From Dactylis glomerata (Eukaryota > Streptophyta > Magnoliopsida > Poales > Poaceae), in contig QXEO01000234.1 of assembly GCA_007115705.1 (NCBI GenBank), forward strand, positions 310,001-374,000: a DNA stretch of 64,000 nt, in the 5' to 3' direction. Positions 22,780 through 34,072 of the stretch are shown here, piece after piece. The notes beneath the pieces were generated by a model. The model had not been told where the DNA came from, searched no databases, and saw nothing but the letters and a program-made list of their open reading frames with translations. Numbering within the stretch: position 1 is the stretch's first letter; each line of letters begins with the position of its first letter. Made by a program: the position numbers and the translations under genes.

Positions 22780-23164
22780 TGTCAGTTCTACCCTACGATC
22801 TTGGCTCTCATGAAGAAACAACACAGAGATCGAACGAGGCAGAAGAGGTGTTTGTGCCGTGTAAAACTTACGGCTTTTCTCGTTGTCTTTCCTTTTATTC
22901 AGTACGGAAAGTAAAGACGTGGCCTGGTAGATCCTACCCCTACGCCACGATCCCAAAGACTCGCGCTATCCCACGAGCTCGATCGTGATCAACCACGATC
23001 CTACAAACTAGGAAACAGAAACTAGTCGAGACCTGATGTAACAGGCTCGTGTGACACGCACAGGCGCAGTTCACATCTATCTACTGAAGAAGTTCAGAAA
23101 CATACAACTAGAAGTAAACTGAATCCTAACACCTACGACGACAGACAAGATTATTCAGATAACA
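22780..23164 (-). repeat. 5' LTR of the 5.2 kb Copia element
   Basis: Paired with 17,997-18,381. It shares the TGTCAG start and AACA end in plus orientation. Confidence 0.9.
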
Positions 23165-23500
23165 TCAGCGTCACGGGAGGCGCACAGGTGTGCTACCAAA
23201 AACAGAGCATGGAGGCGGAAGCATAGCAGTAGCCAGCGGACGGGAACAAAAGCAGCAAGAAAGGGAATCTCGATCGGTGTGCACGTACCCGAGCATGCCG
23301 ATGGTAGCGGCGGGATCGAGCGATCCCCGAAACACTTGCATGGAGTCGTCCCGCGTCGGTTCAGCCCAGTCGGATTGCTTCGCCATTGCCATCATCGCCG
23401 CCGCGGCCGCTGCTTCAGCGACTCCCGCGGGCTCAGCGCGAGCAGAGAGGGGGATGGAGGCCGGTGGCGTGCGAGCGGGATAGATTGCTGGTGGGTCGAT
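23165..23500 (-). other. Exon-like block, paralogue of 10.1-10.4 kb
   Basis: On the minus strand an ATG at 23,395 opens a 74-codon frame with DDSMQVF, followed by GTACGTG that resembles a splice donor at about 23,290. Intron-like DNA after it matches the block at 10,117-10,180. A 40-base segment here is absent from the other copy. The 5.2 kb Copia element is inserted immediately downstream. This may be the first exon of the gene whose C-terminal part is the pseudogene at 14.1-15.1 kb; that link is speculative. Confidence 0.35.
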
Positions 23501-23893
23501 TTATCTTTGTAGACGAAGGCGTATCGCGAATTTGGGGACACGTCTAGGCATCGCCCGTGCGCCAAAAGGCTGATCCCATCGCACCCTCCTAAGAAGGAAA
23601 GGTTCGGTCCTCCTGAGAACCGACCAGCGGAAAGCGGAAAAGGACTGTCTCAGCGCGTGCGATTTCTGACCAATTCCATCGCACAACGCGGGTTCACGCA
23701 CGGGAACCAACAACTCCAAGCCAGCTGCCCTAGAAAAAGGGCACGTGATCCCCTGGCCCCCTCCCAGACCTAACGAAAGTTGCCTGCTTCTTCCTCCTCT
23801 CGCCCCCTCCTCTCTTCTGGCATCTCCTTCTCTCTTCAGATTCTACCTCTCCCTTCTCTCCTAGGATTCTTCCCCTCCTTCTCTCCAGCCGCC

Positions 23894-26800
23894 ATGGAGA
23901 GGTTACAAGGAGAAAGCAGTACAAGCAGGATGCCTCAATCAACTTTGAATCAGCTGGCAGAGATGGATCGAAGAACAGTCCCAGAACAGGTAAAAGAACT
24001 CACCTTGACCACCAAAAGGTTGCCTACTTCTAGGTTTTTTTTGTGTTTTCTCCCTTGTTACCACCACCTAGTTCACCTGGTTCATAAAAAAATTGCCATG
24101 GACATCTGGATCTACAGATTTCTTTGTCCATGACCAGAAAGAAGGCAACTTCTCCATGTTTTAGAAAGAAATCTCAGTAGAACTAAGTTATTTCTGACAG
24201 TAAGTATGTAAAATCATATCTGTGCCAGAGTTCAGATAACAAAAGAACCAAGAAGACCCCTAGCCAACTTACATGGTTCTTTTGGTTGTTTCTGCCAGTT
24301 ACCTGGTTATGCAACTTTACCTGGTTTGTCAGGCAAAGTTTCATGCAAATTAGGCAATCCTACATGATATGTTGGGCGATTTCAAGCTACAGCAGAATAA
24401 AACATTGTTTCACTATGAAAAAAAGGAAGATGCATCACACTGTTCATGTAGACCTATTAGTCCATGACAACAAAGTATGCAACTTTTCCATGTTATAAGA
24501 AAAGAACTCAGATTTGAAGTAGGAATTTGAAACAAATAACATGAACTCATGTTTTGTACCAGATCACAGATTAACTTGTTTCTAGCAATCTTTTTGTTAA
24601 CTGGTAAGTGCAGCAAGTTAATTTGAGACAGATTAACTTGTTTCTACCAGTTTTTGTTAACTAGTAAGTGCAGCAACTTTACCTGGTAGGTTAGGCAATT
24701 TACCATGGTCACTAGACAATTTGACATGTGCAATGGGCAATTTTTCCTAGTGCATCTTACACAGACAATAGGCTTACAATACTAGAAGATGGCAGCAAAA
24801 CATATAATCTTCTTTAAAAGCAATCTTGGTAGCCTGGTAGACTTCTGGATTCAGTAGAAACTGGTATGCTTGCAAACTCCTTCATTCAATCACTTGGGCA
24901 CTTGAAAAAAAATGGAAAACTATATGTTAATGTCGCTTATTGGGTAGACAAATTGTTCTTTGTAGCAAAACATATAAAAAAATCCATTAGTTTGTAGTGT
25001 TAATTTTGAATTTGATTCTGATGCTACAATTTTTGTTTTGTGTTGCCACCTAAACTCATGAAGTTGCTTTTCATTGCAGCAAAGGGCAGGTTCCCTTGAT
25101 CTAAATGACCTTCCTTTTGACCTAAATGAGGGTGCTAGTGTCATACCTCCTAATTACTTCACCCAACTGATGGATGAGGCTATTGATGAGTCACCTCATC
25201 AACCTATGGACATCGAAGCACCCAATGTGAATGTCAATCAAGGGCAAGGAGATACTGACACTGGACCATTTTTTGCTCCAACAAATACTACTACTGTAGC
25301 TGAGGAAGCAGATGATGAAGAGGCCTCATCCCAACCAACAGAGCCTCACGTTGGTATGAGGTATGACACCCTAGAGCTTGCTAAGGAACACTACAATTGG
25401 TATGCTGCTAGGAAAGGGTTCTCTATCAACTTGAACACTAACAGGAGGTCAGCATACACTGGTGTCCTGGAGAAGCAGCAGTTTGCCTGTAACAAGTTCA
25501 GAAAACCAAAAAATCTCGATAATGATGCTGAGCCACATTTTGATGCTGGCCCAATCCTAGACCATGTTTCTCCTACCGAGGAAGAGAAAGAGGATGCAGA
25601 AATCAAATCAGTGCTTGCAGATATTGGATCAAAAGGTGGCAAGAAAAAGAAGACAAAGGTAAGGAAAAGGGAAAGGGAAAATATCATACACACTGGTTGC
25701 AAAGCAAAAATGGTGGTCAAACTGAAAGATGGCAGGTGGGAGGTGATAGCATTCATGCCAGAGCACAACCATCCCCTTATAGAAAAACCGTCGCTGATTA
25801 AATACTTGAGATCGCATCAAGGGATACCAAAAGAGGAGAAGGATTTTGTGAAGAACCTACATAGTACAAACCTGACTGCTGGTATGTAAATAAGGCTCCT
25901 AATCACCATGCAACTGTAGTGTTCCTCCTAGCAAGTCATGTACCCAATAGAAAGCAAGTAGTTTCAACATTCAGGCAACTTGTGCTATACCTTGAGCTAG
26001 TTGTGTACCCAACAGAAAGCAACTAGTTTCAACATTTATGCAACTTCTGATATACCTTAGTCAAGTAATGTAACCAATAGAAGCAACTAGTTTCAGCATT
26101 TAGGTAACAAAAAAGTATGAAGTAATTCCTAACTTCTAGTTGTCAGTAGTAAGTTTATAAGTAAGTTTCTTAAGACAGGGGATAGTACTAAAAAATAGAT
26201 ACACTGACTTCAACCTTTTTTTGTTACGCAGGTAGGATGATGGACATTATGGCCGAGTTTTATGGCTCAGAATTACTTGTTCCATACACCACGAAAGCAA
26301 TCACAAACTTCTGTGCAACTTTGACAACAGAAGAAACCAAAGATGGAGATCTTGCTGAGGTTGAGAGATACTTCAAAGAAATACAAGAGAAGGATCCATA
26401 TTTCTATTTTCGTCGCGAACTAGACGCGAAGATAGGGTGGTAAATATCTTCTGGGTTGATGGGGCCGCACGGAAGGCATATGCAGAGGCTTATCACAACT
26501 GCGTGTCATTCGACTCAACTTACTTAACAAACAATTACAACATGCCTTTTGCACCATTCATTGGGGTCAATAGGCATGGACAGTCCATCATGCTTGGTTG
26601 CGGGTTCGTTAGGCAGGAGCTGGCTAGTAGCTACGACTGGTTGTTTGAGAGCTTCCTTATTGCCATGGATGGGCTAGCACCAGACAACATCATCACAGAT
26701 CAGGACGTAGCTATGAAAAAGTCAATTGGAAAAATGTTTCCAAACACGGTGCACTGGAACTGCCGTTGGCACATAATGCAAAAAAGCACAGCTAAAGTGT

Positions 26801-27960
26801 GGGGTTATCATGGGCAGAAACCCAGGTTTGGCTAAGGATTTCAATGAGTGCATTGACTTCTCCTTTTCGCCGGAAGAGTTTGAAGCAAAATGGGCCTTGT
26901 TTATGGCGAAATGGCCTGGTGCTGTTGCTGGACACACCTACTTTGCAACTATGTATGAGCACCGTGCAAGTTGGGTGCCATGCTACTTCAAGCACCGGTT
27001 TTTTCCCCTCCTGCAGTCCACACAGCATAGCGAGGGCTTCAATGCTGTCCTGAAATGCTATGTCAATCCGCATAAGTCACTGCTGAACTTCGTGAGGCAA
27101 TATGAGAAGATTCAGGTGCATGTCCTTGTAAAGGAAGGGGAAAACGACTACAGGACAGATTACTTGGATCTGCGTCCATGGTCACGGTTCCCGGTTGAGC
27201 GTTAAGCCTTGCAAGTGTACTACCGGGATATCTACTTGAGGTTCAGAAATGAGTTTGAACTAATTGGTAGGTACAATTTCCACCCATTTGGTGGAAACTA
27301 CTACAAACTAGAGCCAAACGGTGCATTTTGTGGAAAATATGGCTCTAGGACGTACCTTGTCCTCGCTTCTAAGGATGAAGAACTGTACACTTGTGAGTGC
27401 GGCAAGATGGAACGGGATGGACTGCTTTGCTGCCACATCCTGAAGATGTTTACACACCTTGGTGTTGATGAGATACCTGATAGGTATATTCTCAGGAGGT
27501 GGACACAAAAGGCAGTCTCTGGATACATGCCACCAGTGCAAGAAGAGTTGCCAGATGTCATGCCACCGGAATCACAGAAGCAAGTACGTCATGCTAACAT
27601 GAACATGACGTTCTCTAAACTTGCTCGTGTGGCGAGTGCAACAAATGAAGCTACAGCTATCGTCAACAAGCACATCCGTGCTACTGCAACAGAAATATCG
27701 CACTTGAACAAGTCAAAGAAGAAGAAGAAAACTGCTACTGGTACATCAAATAGTGAACCTACTGCTGGACCATCCAATAGTGCACCTGCTGAAACTACAA
27801 AACCTAGAGACGCGTGAAAAACAACAACTAAGGGCAGGACTAAATCAAAGCGCATTGTATCCGCACTTGAGTTGCAACCTAAAAGGAAGACAAAGTGCCA
27901 TGCATGTGGGTCAGTAGACCACAACTCCGCGTCAGGCCCAGGGAGGTTATTGTAGTAGAA
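23894..27960 (+). pseudogene. FAR1-type Mutator transposase gene, 3 exons, interrupted
   Basis: Exon 1 is 23,894-23,989 (ATG in a GCCGCCATGG context after a C/T-rich leader), with GT at 23,990. Exon 2 is 25,080-25,881 and exon 3 starts at 26,232; both introns are GT-AG and keep the frame. The product has an acidic N-terminus, then a FAR1 DNA-binding domain beginning GMRYDTLELAKEHYNWYA and ending with MPEHNHPL. The MULE transposase core follows, with SFDSTY and ITDQDVAM supplying catalytic aspartates. A SWIM zinc finger (CECGKMERDGLLCCHIL) and a zinc-knuckle-like tail with CHACGSVDH come last. Lesions: one-base frameshifts near 26,430 and 26,805, TAA at 27,203-27,205 and TGA at 27,815-27,817. 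The final Cys of the knuckle reads Gly here. It would have acted in the nucleus as transposase or as a FAR1-related factor; the context favours a transposase. Confidence 0.8.
25931..26130. repeat. Tandem repeat in intron 2 of the FAR1-type gene
   Basis: Three copies of roughly 65-75 bases contain GTACCCAA (or GTAACCAA), AGAAAGCAA, CTAGTTTCAACATTTA and GGCAACTT. They are diverged, so they are not recent. Confidence 0.7.
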
Positions 27961-28710
27961 GACTCACTATTTGTTGCGCCTATTTTTGAGAGTTGTAATA
28001 TGTATGCGCACTTTGTTATTTTCCAGAGGCACCAACAATGTTTTGCTGGTAGGCAACTAAGTTTAAGTTGTAAGCAAGTTTAGTTGCTGGTCAAGCAACT
28101 TGGTAATCCAGAAGGAGAAACTTTTGGCGCACACTTTAGTTTCATGTAACCAATATTAGTTTCTTAATCAGTAGCTTGAAAACCCCTCCAGGTAACTTGG
28201 ACAGCAGAAAATTAGTTTCATGTAAAAATGTTGAGGTGTCTAGCAATTTGTTTCAAGGTCTAAGCAAAATTTAATCCATTTTCAACGAACATATTGCAAC
28301 CTAAAAGGAAGACAAAGTGCCATGCATGTGGGTCAGTAGACCACAACTCCGTGTCATGCCCAGGGAGGTTATTGTAGTAGAAGACTCACTATTTGCTGTG
28401 CCTCTTTTTGAGAGTTGTAATATGTATGCACACTTTGTTATTTTCTAGAGGCACCAACAATGTTTTGCTGGTAGGCAACTAACTTTAAGTTGTAAGCAAG
28501 TTTAGTTGATGGTCAAGCAACTTGGTAATCCATAATAAGCAACTTTTGGCGCATACTTTAGTTTCATGTATGCAATATTAGTTTCTTAATCAGTAGCTTG
28601 AAAAACCCTCCAGGTAACTTGGACAGGAGAAAATTAGTTTTATGTAAAAATGTTGATGTGTCTAGCAATTAGTTTCAAGGTCTAAGCCAAATTTAATCCA
28701 TTTATTAGCA
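27872..28710 (+). repeat. 422 bp tandem duplication of the FAR1-gene 3' end
   Basis: TTGCAACCTAAAAGGAAGAC begins copies at 27,872 and 28,294. Each covers the codons for the zinc-knuckle-like tail, a stop and about 350 bases of A/T-rich DNA rich in AAGCAACTT. The second copy codes CHACGSVDHNSVSCP, the complete CX2CX4HX4C pattern, whereas the first has Gly for the last Cys. Confidence 0.9.
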
Positions 28711-28989
28711 ACTAGAAAACCCCCATCCAACAACTTCTACAATTTTTTTAAAAATAGCAAAATCTGAATCCCCAACACTTGTTAACATCCGTGGAACACA
28801 AAATTTCTTATCCATGGAAACAAATGCATGACATATACCACACCAAGGTAACAATGTTGTAAGACACATAGTATGCAAACCAGACTGTAAGGGAAAACAG
28901 AGGTAACTTCGCACTCAACATGAGGCGCATAAAGAAAGTTGTTGTTGCAAGCATAACATACTTTGCAAGAGGTGTTGGTGTTATAAACA

Positions 28990-31900
28990 TCACATCTTTA
29001 GGACGGACTTCCAGTCGACCTTGTTTTCATCTGAAGTTACCCATCGGTGAGTGAGTATCTTCCGGATGTTAGGTATGTCCTTAGTTGTGTAGTCCGGAAG
29101 TAGCCTTCCTCCCCACTTGTCGACGTTCATCAATGAGCAGATGCCACAATCATGGCTGCTCACACGACAAAAAAAAGAAACACGTTTCAGGAGACTTGTA
29201 TAAAAGGACTTACTTAAACATCTACTAAATTTAACAAGAAAGCAATAAATCTTAGAAATAAGCAACTAACTCACTTATTATCCTGCTTTGGGACTTTAAT
29301 TTCCTGTATCTTGAATTCATCTAGTTGGACTTTGGATGATTTGTAGTGACAGTCCCACATCGATAGAAGAGTTGAGCAAATCTTGTGTTAAGTTGCCTTC
29401 AGCGCTTTGTCTTTTGTACTCCTCCATGAATCCAGCACCTGGAAGCTCCTATCCCTTATGTTGACGTTCAATACCCAGTAATGATGTATAATGGGCTATG
29501 ATTTTGGATTAAGTGGATCACATACAGGGATTATTATTTGCGTCAAAAAAAATAGTAAAAGTTGCCATAAACACAATAAAAATAAGTTGTCAGAAATGTT
29601 GTCCCACAAAAAAATTTAGTGCAAAAAGTTGCATATCATATCTTTGCGATCTAATCTATTTTCATGGCTGAACAACCGATTTATTTCAGCACCAGTCCAA
29701 TTCAGTTCCTGCATCCAAGTCTGTTGGAAAAAAGTAGAAACCTTAAAAATGTTAGGAGAAAAGCATACAGCGAACAAGAAAACAATGTTAGTCTAGCAAA
29801 TAATAGTACGAAATTTGGATAAAATCAAACTTACTGCAACCCGCAATGGCATAATCACTTTTTTGTTATTCTCTGGCTCATCCTTATCGACTGAATTCCC
29901 ACTTCAATGATAGAAGTATGTAACCATCCCCCGGGTTTCATTGAGTCTGCAACTTCTTTCGCCGTAACATGATGGCCACTAAAGTCGACTAGATCGGGGC
30001 TGCACAGAATATATTTTTGAGTATCAGTCCATGTTCCCTGTAACTATTTGTTGGGATGTAAAAATTGTGCTGAAAAGTCCACCTGTTAAGCCAACTATAC
30101 ACCCAATACATGCAACTTTCTATCAACAAGATGCAACTATGAACACTATCCATGCAACTCTTTTAGTAAGAGGGGGAGAGTAAAAAATGACAAACCTGTT
30201 ATCAGCTTGATCTTTCCGTCTTGTCTTTCTACCAGCATGCTGTATTACCCGGGCATAAAGCTTGTTGATATCAGGGCTACATGAGTACTGCTTCTCACTT
30301 TTTGTATCAACAAAGGGCGATTTCTTGCATGGCGGGGGCTTGATTATTCTCCTCTCATACTATGTGGGGCCTGTTGAACTTCCTTCGCCGCCAGCAATGC
30401 TGCTCACACCTGATCCATCATCTCTGCTAGGGGTTTTGAAGTTGTCTGGTGGTGTTTCTGTTTTTCCATGAGTCAAATCTGGCGTTTCGACGTTCTTTCC
30501 AATGTTTTGTTGCTCAAATGGTTTCTTGCGGGATAATTCAGCTTCAACGCACAACCTTTCAAGCTCTTCAGGGTCTATACCTTCGAAGCCAACATCAACG
30601 TGCACATTGTCCCCATACGGAGCGACAGATGGTGTGCACTGCATCAATGGTTGGCTGTCAGGCCTATCAAACTCTGGTCTAAAGCTGAAACTCGGAGCAT
30701 CACAGTACCCTTGTCCACGTGTACTGTCCCCACCAGAACTGCTCCTTTTAAGCCCGATAGAAGTTTGACCTTTCTGTGCTTTCGCTGAGCGACTGCGCTA
30801 TAGCTGACCTAGCTTCGAAGATGGTGTGTTGGACTTTCCGATTGAAATGAATACATCATCTTGTGACATCCCCAACTGCTTCTAGTAGAGAGGTAAAGGA
30901 GGTGGACATGTTTGCCGTGTTGGGATGGTAGACTTATAGTACATACTGCTTTGAACTGCACCCGCATTATTGATTTCTCTTGACTCTGGAGTTATTTGGC
31001 AGCTGGGTGAACTTGCTTGAACTTCAGTGGGACTTGCTTTTCCTGTGACAGAAGTTGCCTGGATTGCTACTGGAGCTGAAGTAGGTGGGGTTGCCAGTGG
31101 ACAATCCGAAGAAATGACAAAGGTAGAATCTGATTTGCTTGAATTAGGACTTGTGTCAAAGATAGGTGATCCTGCCACCATTGGATTAGAACCTTTACCA
31201 AACGATGCACTTCGTTTTTTCTCAACAGGTGTAGAGTCGAATTGAGGTGAATTCATTGGCATGGAATTTCCAAAAGATATATTCCCTTCTTTCCCAACAG
31301 GTGTTACATCAAAGATGACAGCCTCCTCAAATTTTTTGTCTGATGAGTGGCCACCATCGGATCTCCCCTGCGGCCTATTTTGGTGGACCAGACTGGTAGT
31401 TGGCAGCATAATCGTTGCTTTTGCTTGACTAGCTTGAAGATTTGCCCATTTTGTTGCTGCTGAAATGTGAAGCTTCGTTGCTTGCGTGGTGGTCATTTAT
31501 GTTGATGATGGAGTTGACTTTTTATCTACTGATATACTCGGTGATGGAGTTACCTTTTTTGAAGCAAAACTTGCAACCAATGGTGACGCAGCCGGTGTAG
31601 CTGTCCTTTTTGCTGCTTGCTTTGGAAGCATTGGTGATGAAGGTGGCACAGCAGTGGAAGTTGGTGATTGTATAGTTGCCTGAACTAGAGTGATAGTTGC
31701 CATAACTGATTCTGAAGTTGCTTCTGGCCCTGAAGAAGTTGCTTTCCATGCTGAAGAAGTTGCCATGGAAGAAGTACCTTTACTCATATTTACTGTGTTC
31801 TCTTTGGCCCTCAATCTAAGCTTCTTGTAAGTATCATCAATCATCTCCATGTATCCACCTGGGCTGCAGTGGATTTCTCCGAAATCATCTAAGCCCCCTC

Positions 31901-32403
31901 TCATGTCTGTTCTCTTTAGTAACCATCTCAGATATATTGCACTTTAACCAGTCCTGCGACTGTTCTTCGAAGATGACAGGTTCCTCCAATAGTGGGATTT
32001 CAGGTAGAGTGTTCTTTTTCTCAATCCTGCATAAGTCAATGAGAGACATGTTGTCAAAATCTTGGCTGTTGACAAAAACATTGTCCTGAACACCACTTTT
32101 AGATTTCAACGGTCCGCTGGTACTGACATAGTACTGGCATGTTGTTCCTTCATCAACTGACAAGTCGTCATCTGTTGAACTTTCATGCTATTGTGGTCCC
32201 TCATTGAAGCCCCTGTCATCATCATTGTGGGGTATGTCGCCTCCTTCACTTCGCGGCTGGCTGTTTTCATCAGCATCATTGCCCCCTCAAAGTTGGCTTG
32301 GTCCTCGCATCCGTCGAGCTCATCATTTGCCCCCCAACATCATCCTCATATTGCCTTTCCCCATCATTGTCTTCATCCTCATCTTCTGCATCTCCATGCT
32401 CGT
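28990..32403 (-). pseudogene. Ulp1-type (C48) cysteine protease gene, 3' half
   Basis: Minus-strand coding segments follow one another: an acid-rich tail cut by Gypsy A at 32,403, segments at 32,163-31,885 and 31,904-30,882 (Ser/Thr/Pro-rich), 30,647-30,190 (with TAG at 30,360-30,362), then the protease domain from about 30,010. Near 29,482 is HHYWVLNVNIRD and shortly after it VLDSWR; these give the catalytic His and Asp. VPKQDN (Gln at 29,283-29,285) joins across a GT-AG intron (29,159-29,274) to NSHDCGICSLMN, with the catalytic Cys at 29,146-29,148. The spliced order His, Asp, Gln, Cys is that of Ulp1/SENP de-SUMOylating proteases. Ulp1-like genes in plant transposons have no proven cellular role. 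A TAA at 29,388-29,390 and others show decay. The gene ends at 28,990, convergent with the FAR1-type gene. Confidence 0.7.
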
Positions 32404-34053
32404 TGATGGAGCCGGGTTGATGAAGTAAATGACCGGCCAGTTGGAAAACCCCAAGAGCAAGGTGTGATGAATATAGCAGCAAGTTTTTCCCTCAGTAAGA
32501 AACCAAGGTTATCAATCCAGTAGGAGGCAGACAAACGACTGAAGGTGATGCCCACTAGCTGCGTGATGCTCTAACAAGGGCGCCGTTAACGATATCTTGT
32601 TAGCGCGTCTTCAACCAGTAGCAACGTGGATCCTGCACACAACACAACCAAATACTTTGTTCCCAACTTACGATGAGGTTGTCAATCTCACCGGTTTGCT
32701 TGAACCAAAGGGTATGAGCGTATCGAGTGGAAAGTGATAATAGTATGCGAGTAAAGTAAACAGTGCGAGTAAAGTAAACAAGTGATAGCAATATAAAGGA
32801 AATAGGACCGGGGTCCACAGTTCACTAGCGGTGTCTCTCCATAAGATAAAATAATACAAGCTGGGTAAACGAATTACAGTTGGGCAATTGATAGAATAAA
32901 GATAACGTGCATATGATGAGAGGATCACTATGAGATTTACTCTGGGCATTACAACAAAATACATAGACCACCATCCAACTGCATCTATGACTAATAATCC
33001 ACTCACGGGGATATCGTCCGAACACCCCATGAGTATTAAGTTGCAAACAACAGATAATTGCATTAAGCAAAGTGTGTAATGTAAACAAAGCATATGCCCT
33101 CGAGCATATGAATGTTGTTTTCCCCCTAGTAGCAATAGCACATCTACAACCTTAGAGGTTTCTGTCACTCCTCCAGATTAAATAGAGGCATGAACCCACT
33201 ATCGAGCATAAATACCCCCTCTTGGAGTCACTAGCAACTACTCGGCCAAGATAGCTACTAACAACGGAGAGCATGCAAGATCATAAACAACATAGAGATA
33301 ACAAAAGATAAATTTTAGTACTTCAACTCAAGCATAACACCAATATTCATCGGATCCCAACAAACCAAACATGTAGAATTACATAACGGTGATCTCAATC
33401 AGGTAGAGCAGCTCATGAGATCTAAATATGAAGCACATGGTGGAGAAGACAACCATCTAGCTACTACTATGGACCCATAGTCCAAGGTAGACTACTCACT
33501 CATCGCTCCGGAGGCAAGCATGGCGATGAAGAAGACCTCCGGTGGCGATTCCCCTCTTCGGCAGGGCACCAGGAAGAGCTTCTGGACTCTCCCGATCTTT
33601 GGGTCGACGGAGGCGGCGGATCGCGATGTGTTCTAGAAAACTGATTGGGTGTTTAGGTTTTTCTCATCGGGGGGTCTTTATAGGCGAAGGGGCATCGTCA
33701 GAGGTGGACCGAGGCGGTCTCACACATAGGGGGCGCGGCCCAGCCCCTGGCCGCGCCGCCCTGGTGTGAGGTCACCTCGTGGCCCCACTCCGTCTCCTCT
33801 TCGGTTCTCTGGAAGCTTCGGTAAAATTTTGGGCGACTGGCTTTGGTTTTGTCCAATTCCGAGAATATTTCCTGTGTAACTTTTCTGAAACACAAAAACA
33901 GCAGAAAATAGGGAACTGGCACTGTGGCGACTTGTTAGTAGGTTAGTCCCGGAAAATGCATAAAAGTGCCACGAAGTGTAATGAAACACTAAGCAAATGG
34001 TGTAAAAACAAGCATGGAGCATCAAAAATTATGGATACGTTTGAGACGTATCA
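32404..34053 (-). repeat. 3' LTR of Gypsy A
   Basis: Plus-strand ends are TGATGGAGCCGGG and GTTTGAGACGTATCA, that is TG...CA when read on the minus strand. The length is 1,650 bp. Confidence 0.92.
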
Positions 34054-34072
34054 ACATCCCCAAGCTTAACTC
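34054..34072 (-). other. Polypurine tract of Gypsy A
   Basis: On the minus strand GAGTTAAGCTTGGGGATGT lies against the 3' LTR. Gypsy B has nearly the same tract at 53,238-53,255. Confidence 0.8.

Larger units (their letters stand above)
17997..23164 (-). mobile_element. Copia LTR retrotransposon, 5.2 kb, mutated
   Basis: A full-length element lies on the minus strand: two 385 bp LTRs, an initiator-tRNA-Met primer site, gag, protease, integrase, reverse transcriptase and RNase H in Copia order, and a purine tract. Flanks are TCGGC (17,992-17,996) and TCAGC (23,165-23,169), a target-site duplication with one mismatch. The LTRs differ at about 17 of 385 positions by eye (4.4%). The coding part has at least three stops and a frameshift. 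Small size and short LTRs suggest the Ale/Retrofit group; this is an inference. Confidence 0.9.

Noticed and set aside
23540..23720. Terminal inverted repeat of the Mutator-like element, left side
   Set aside because: I compared it with the reverse complement of 63,380-63,700; only short hairpin-like words (ACCGAC...GTCGGT) agree, which is not enough.
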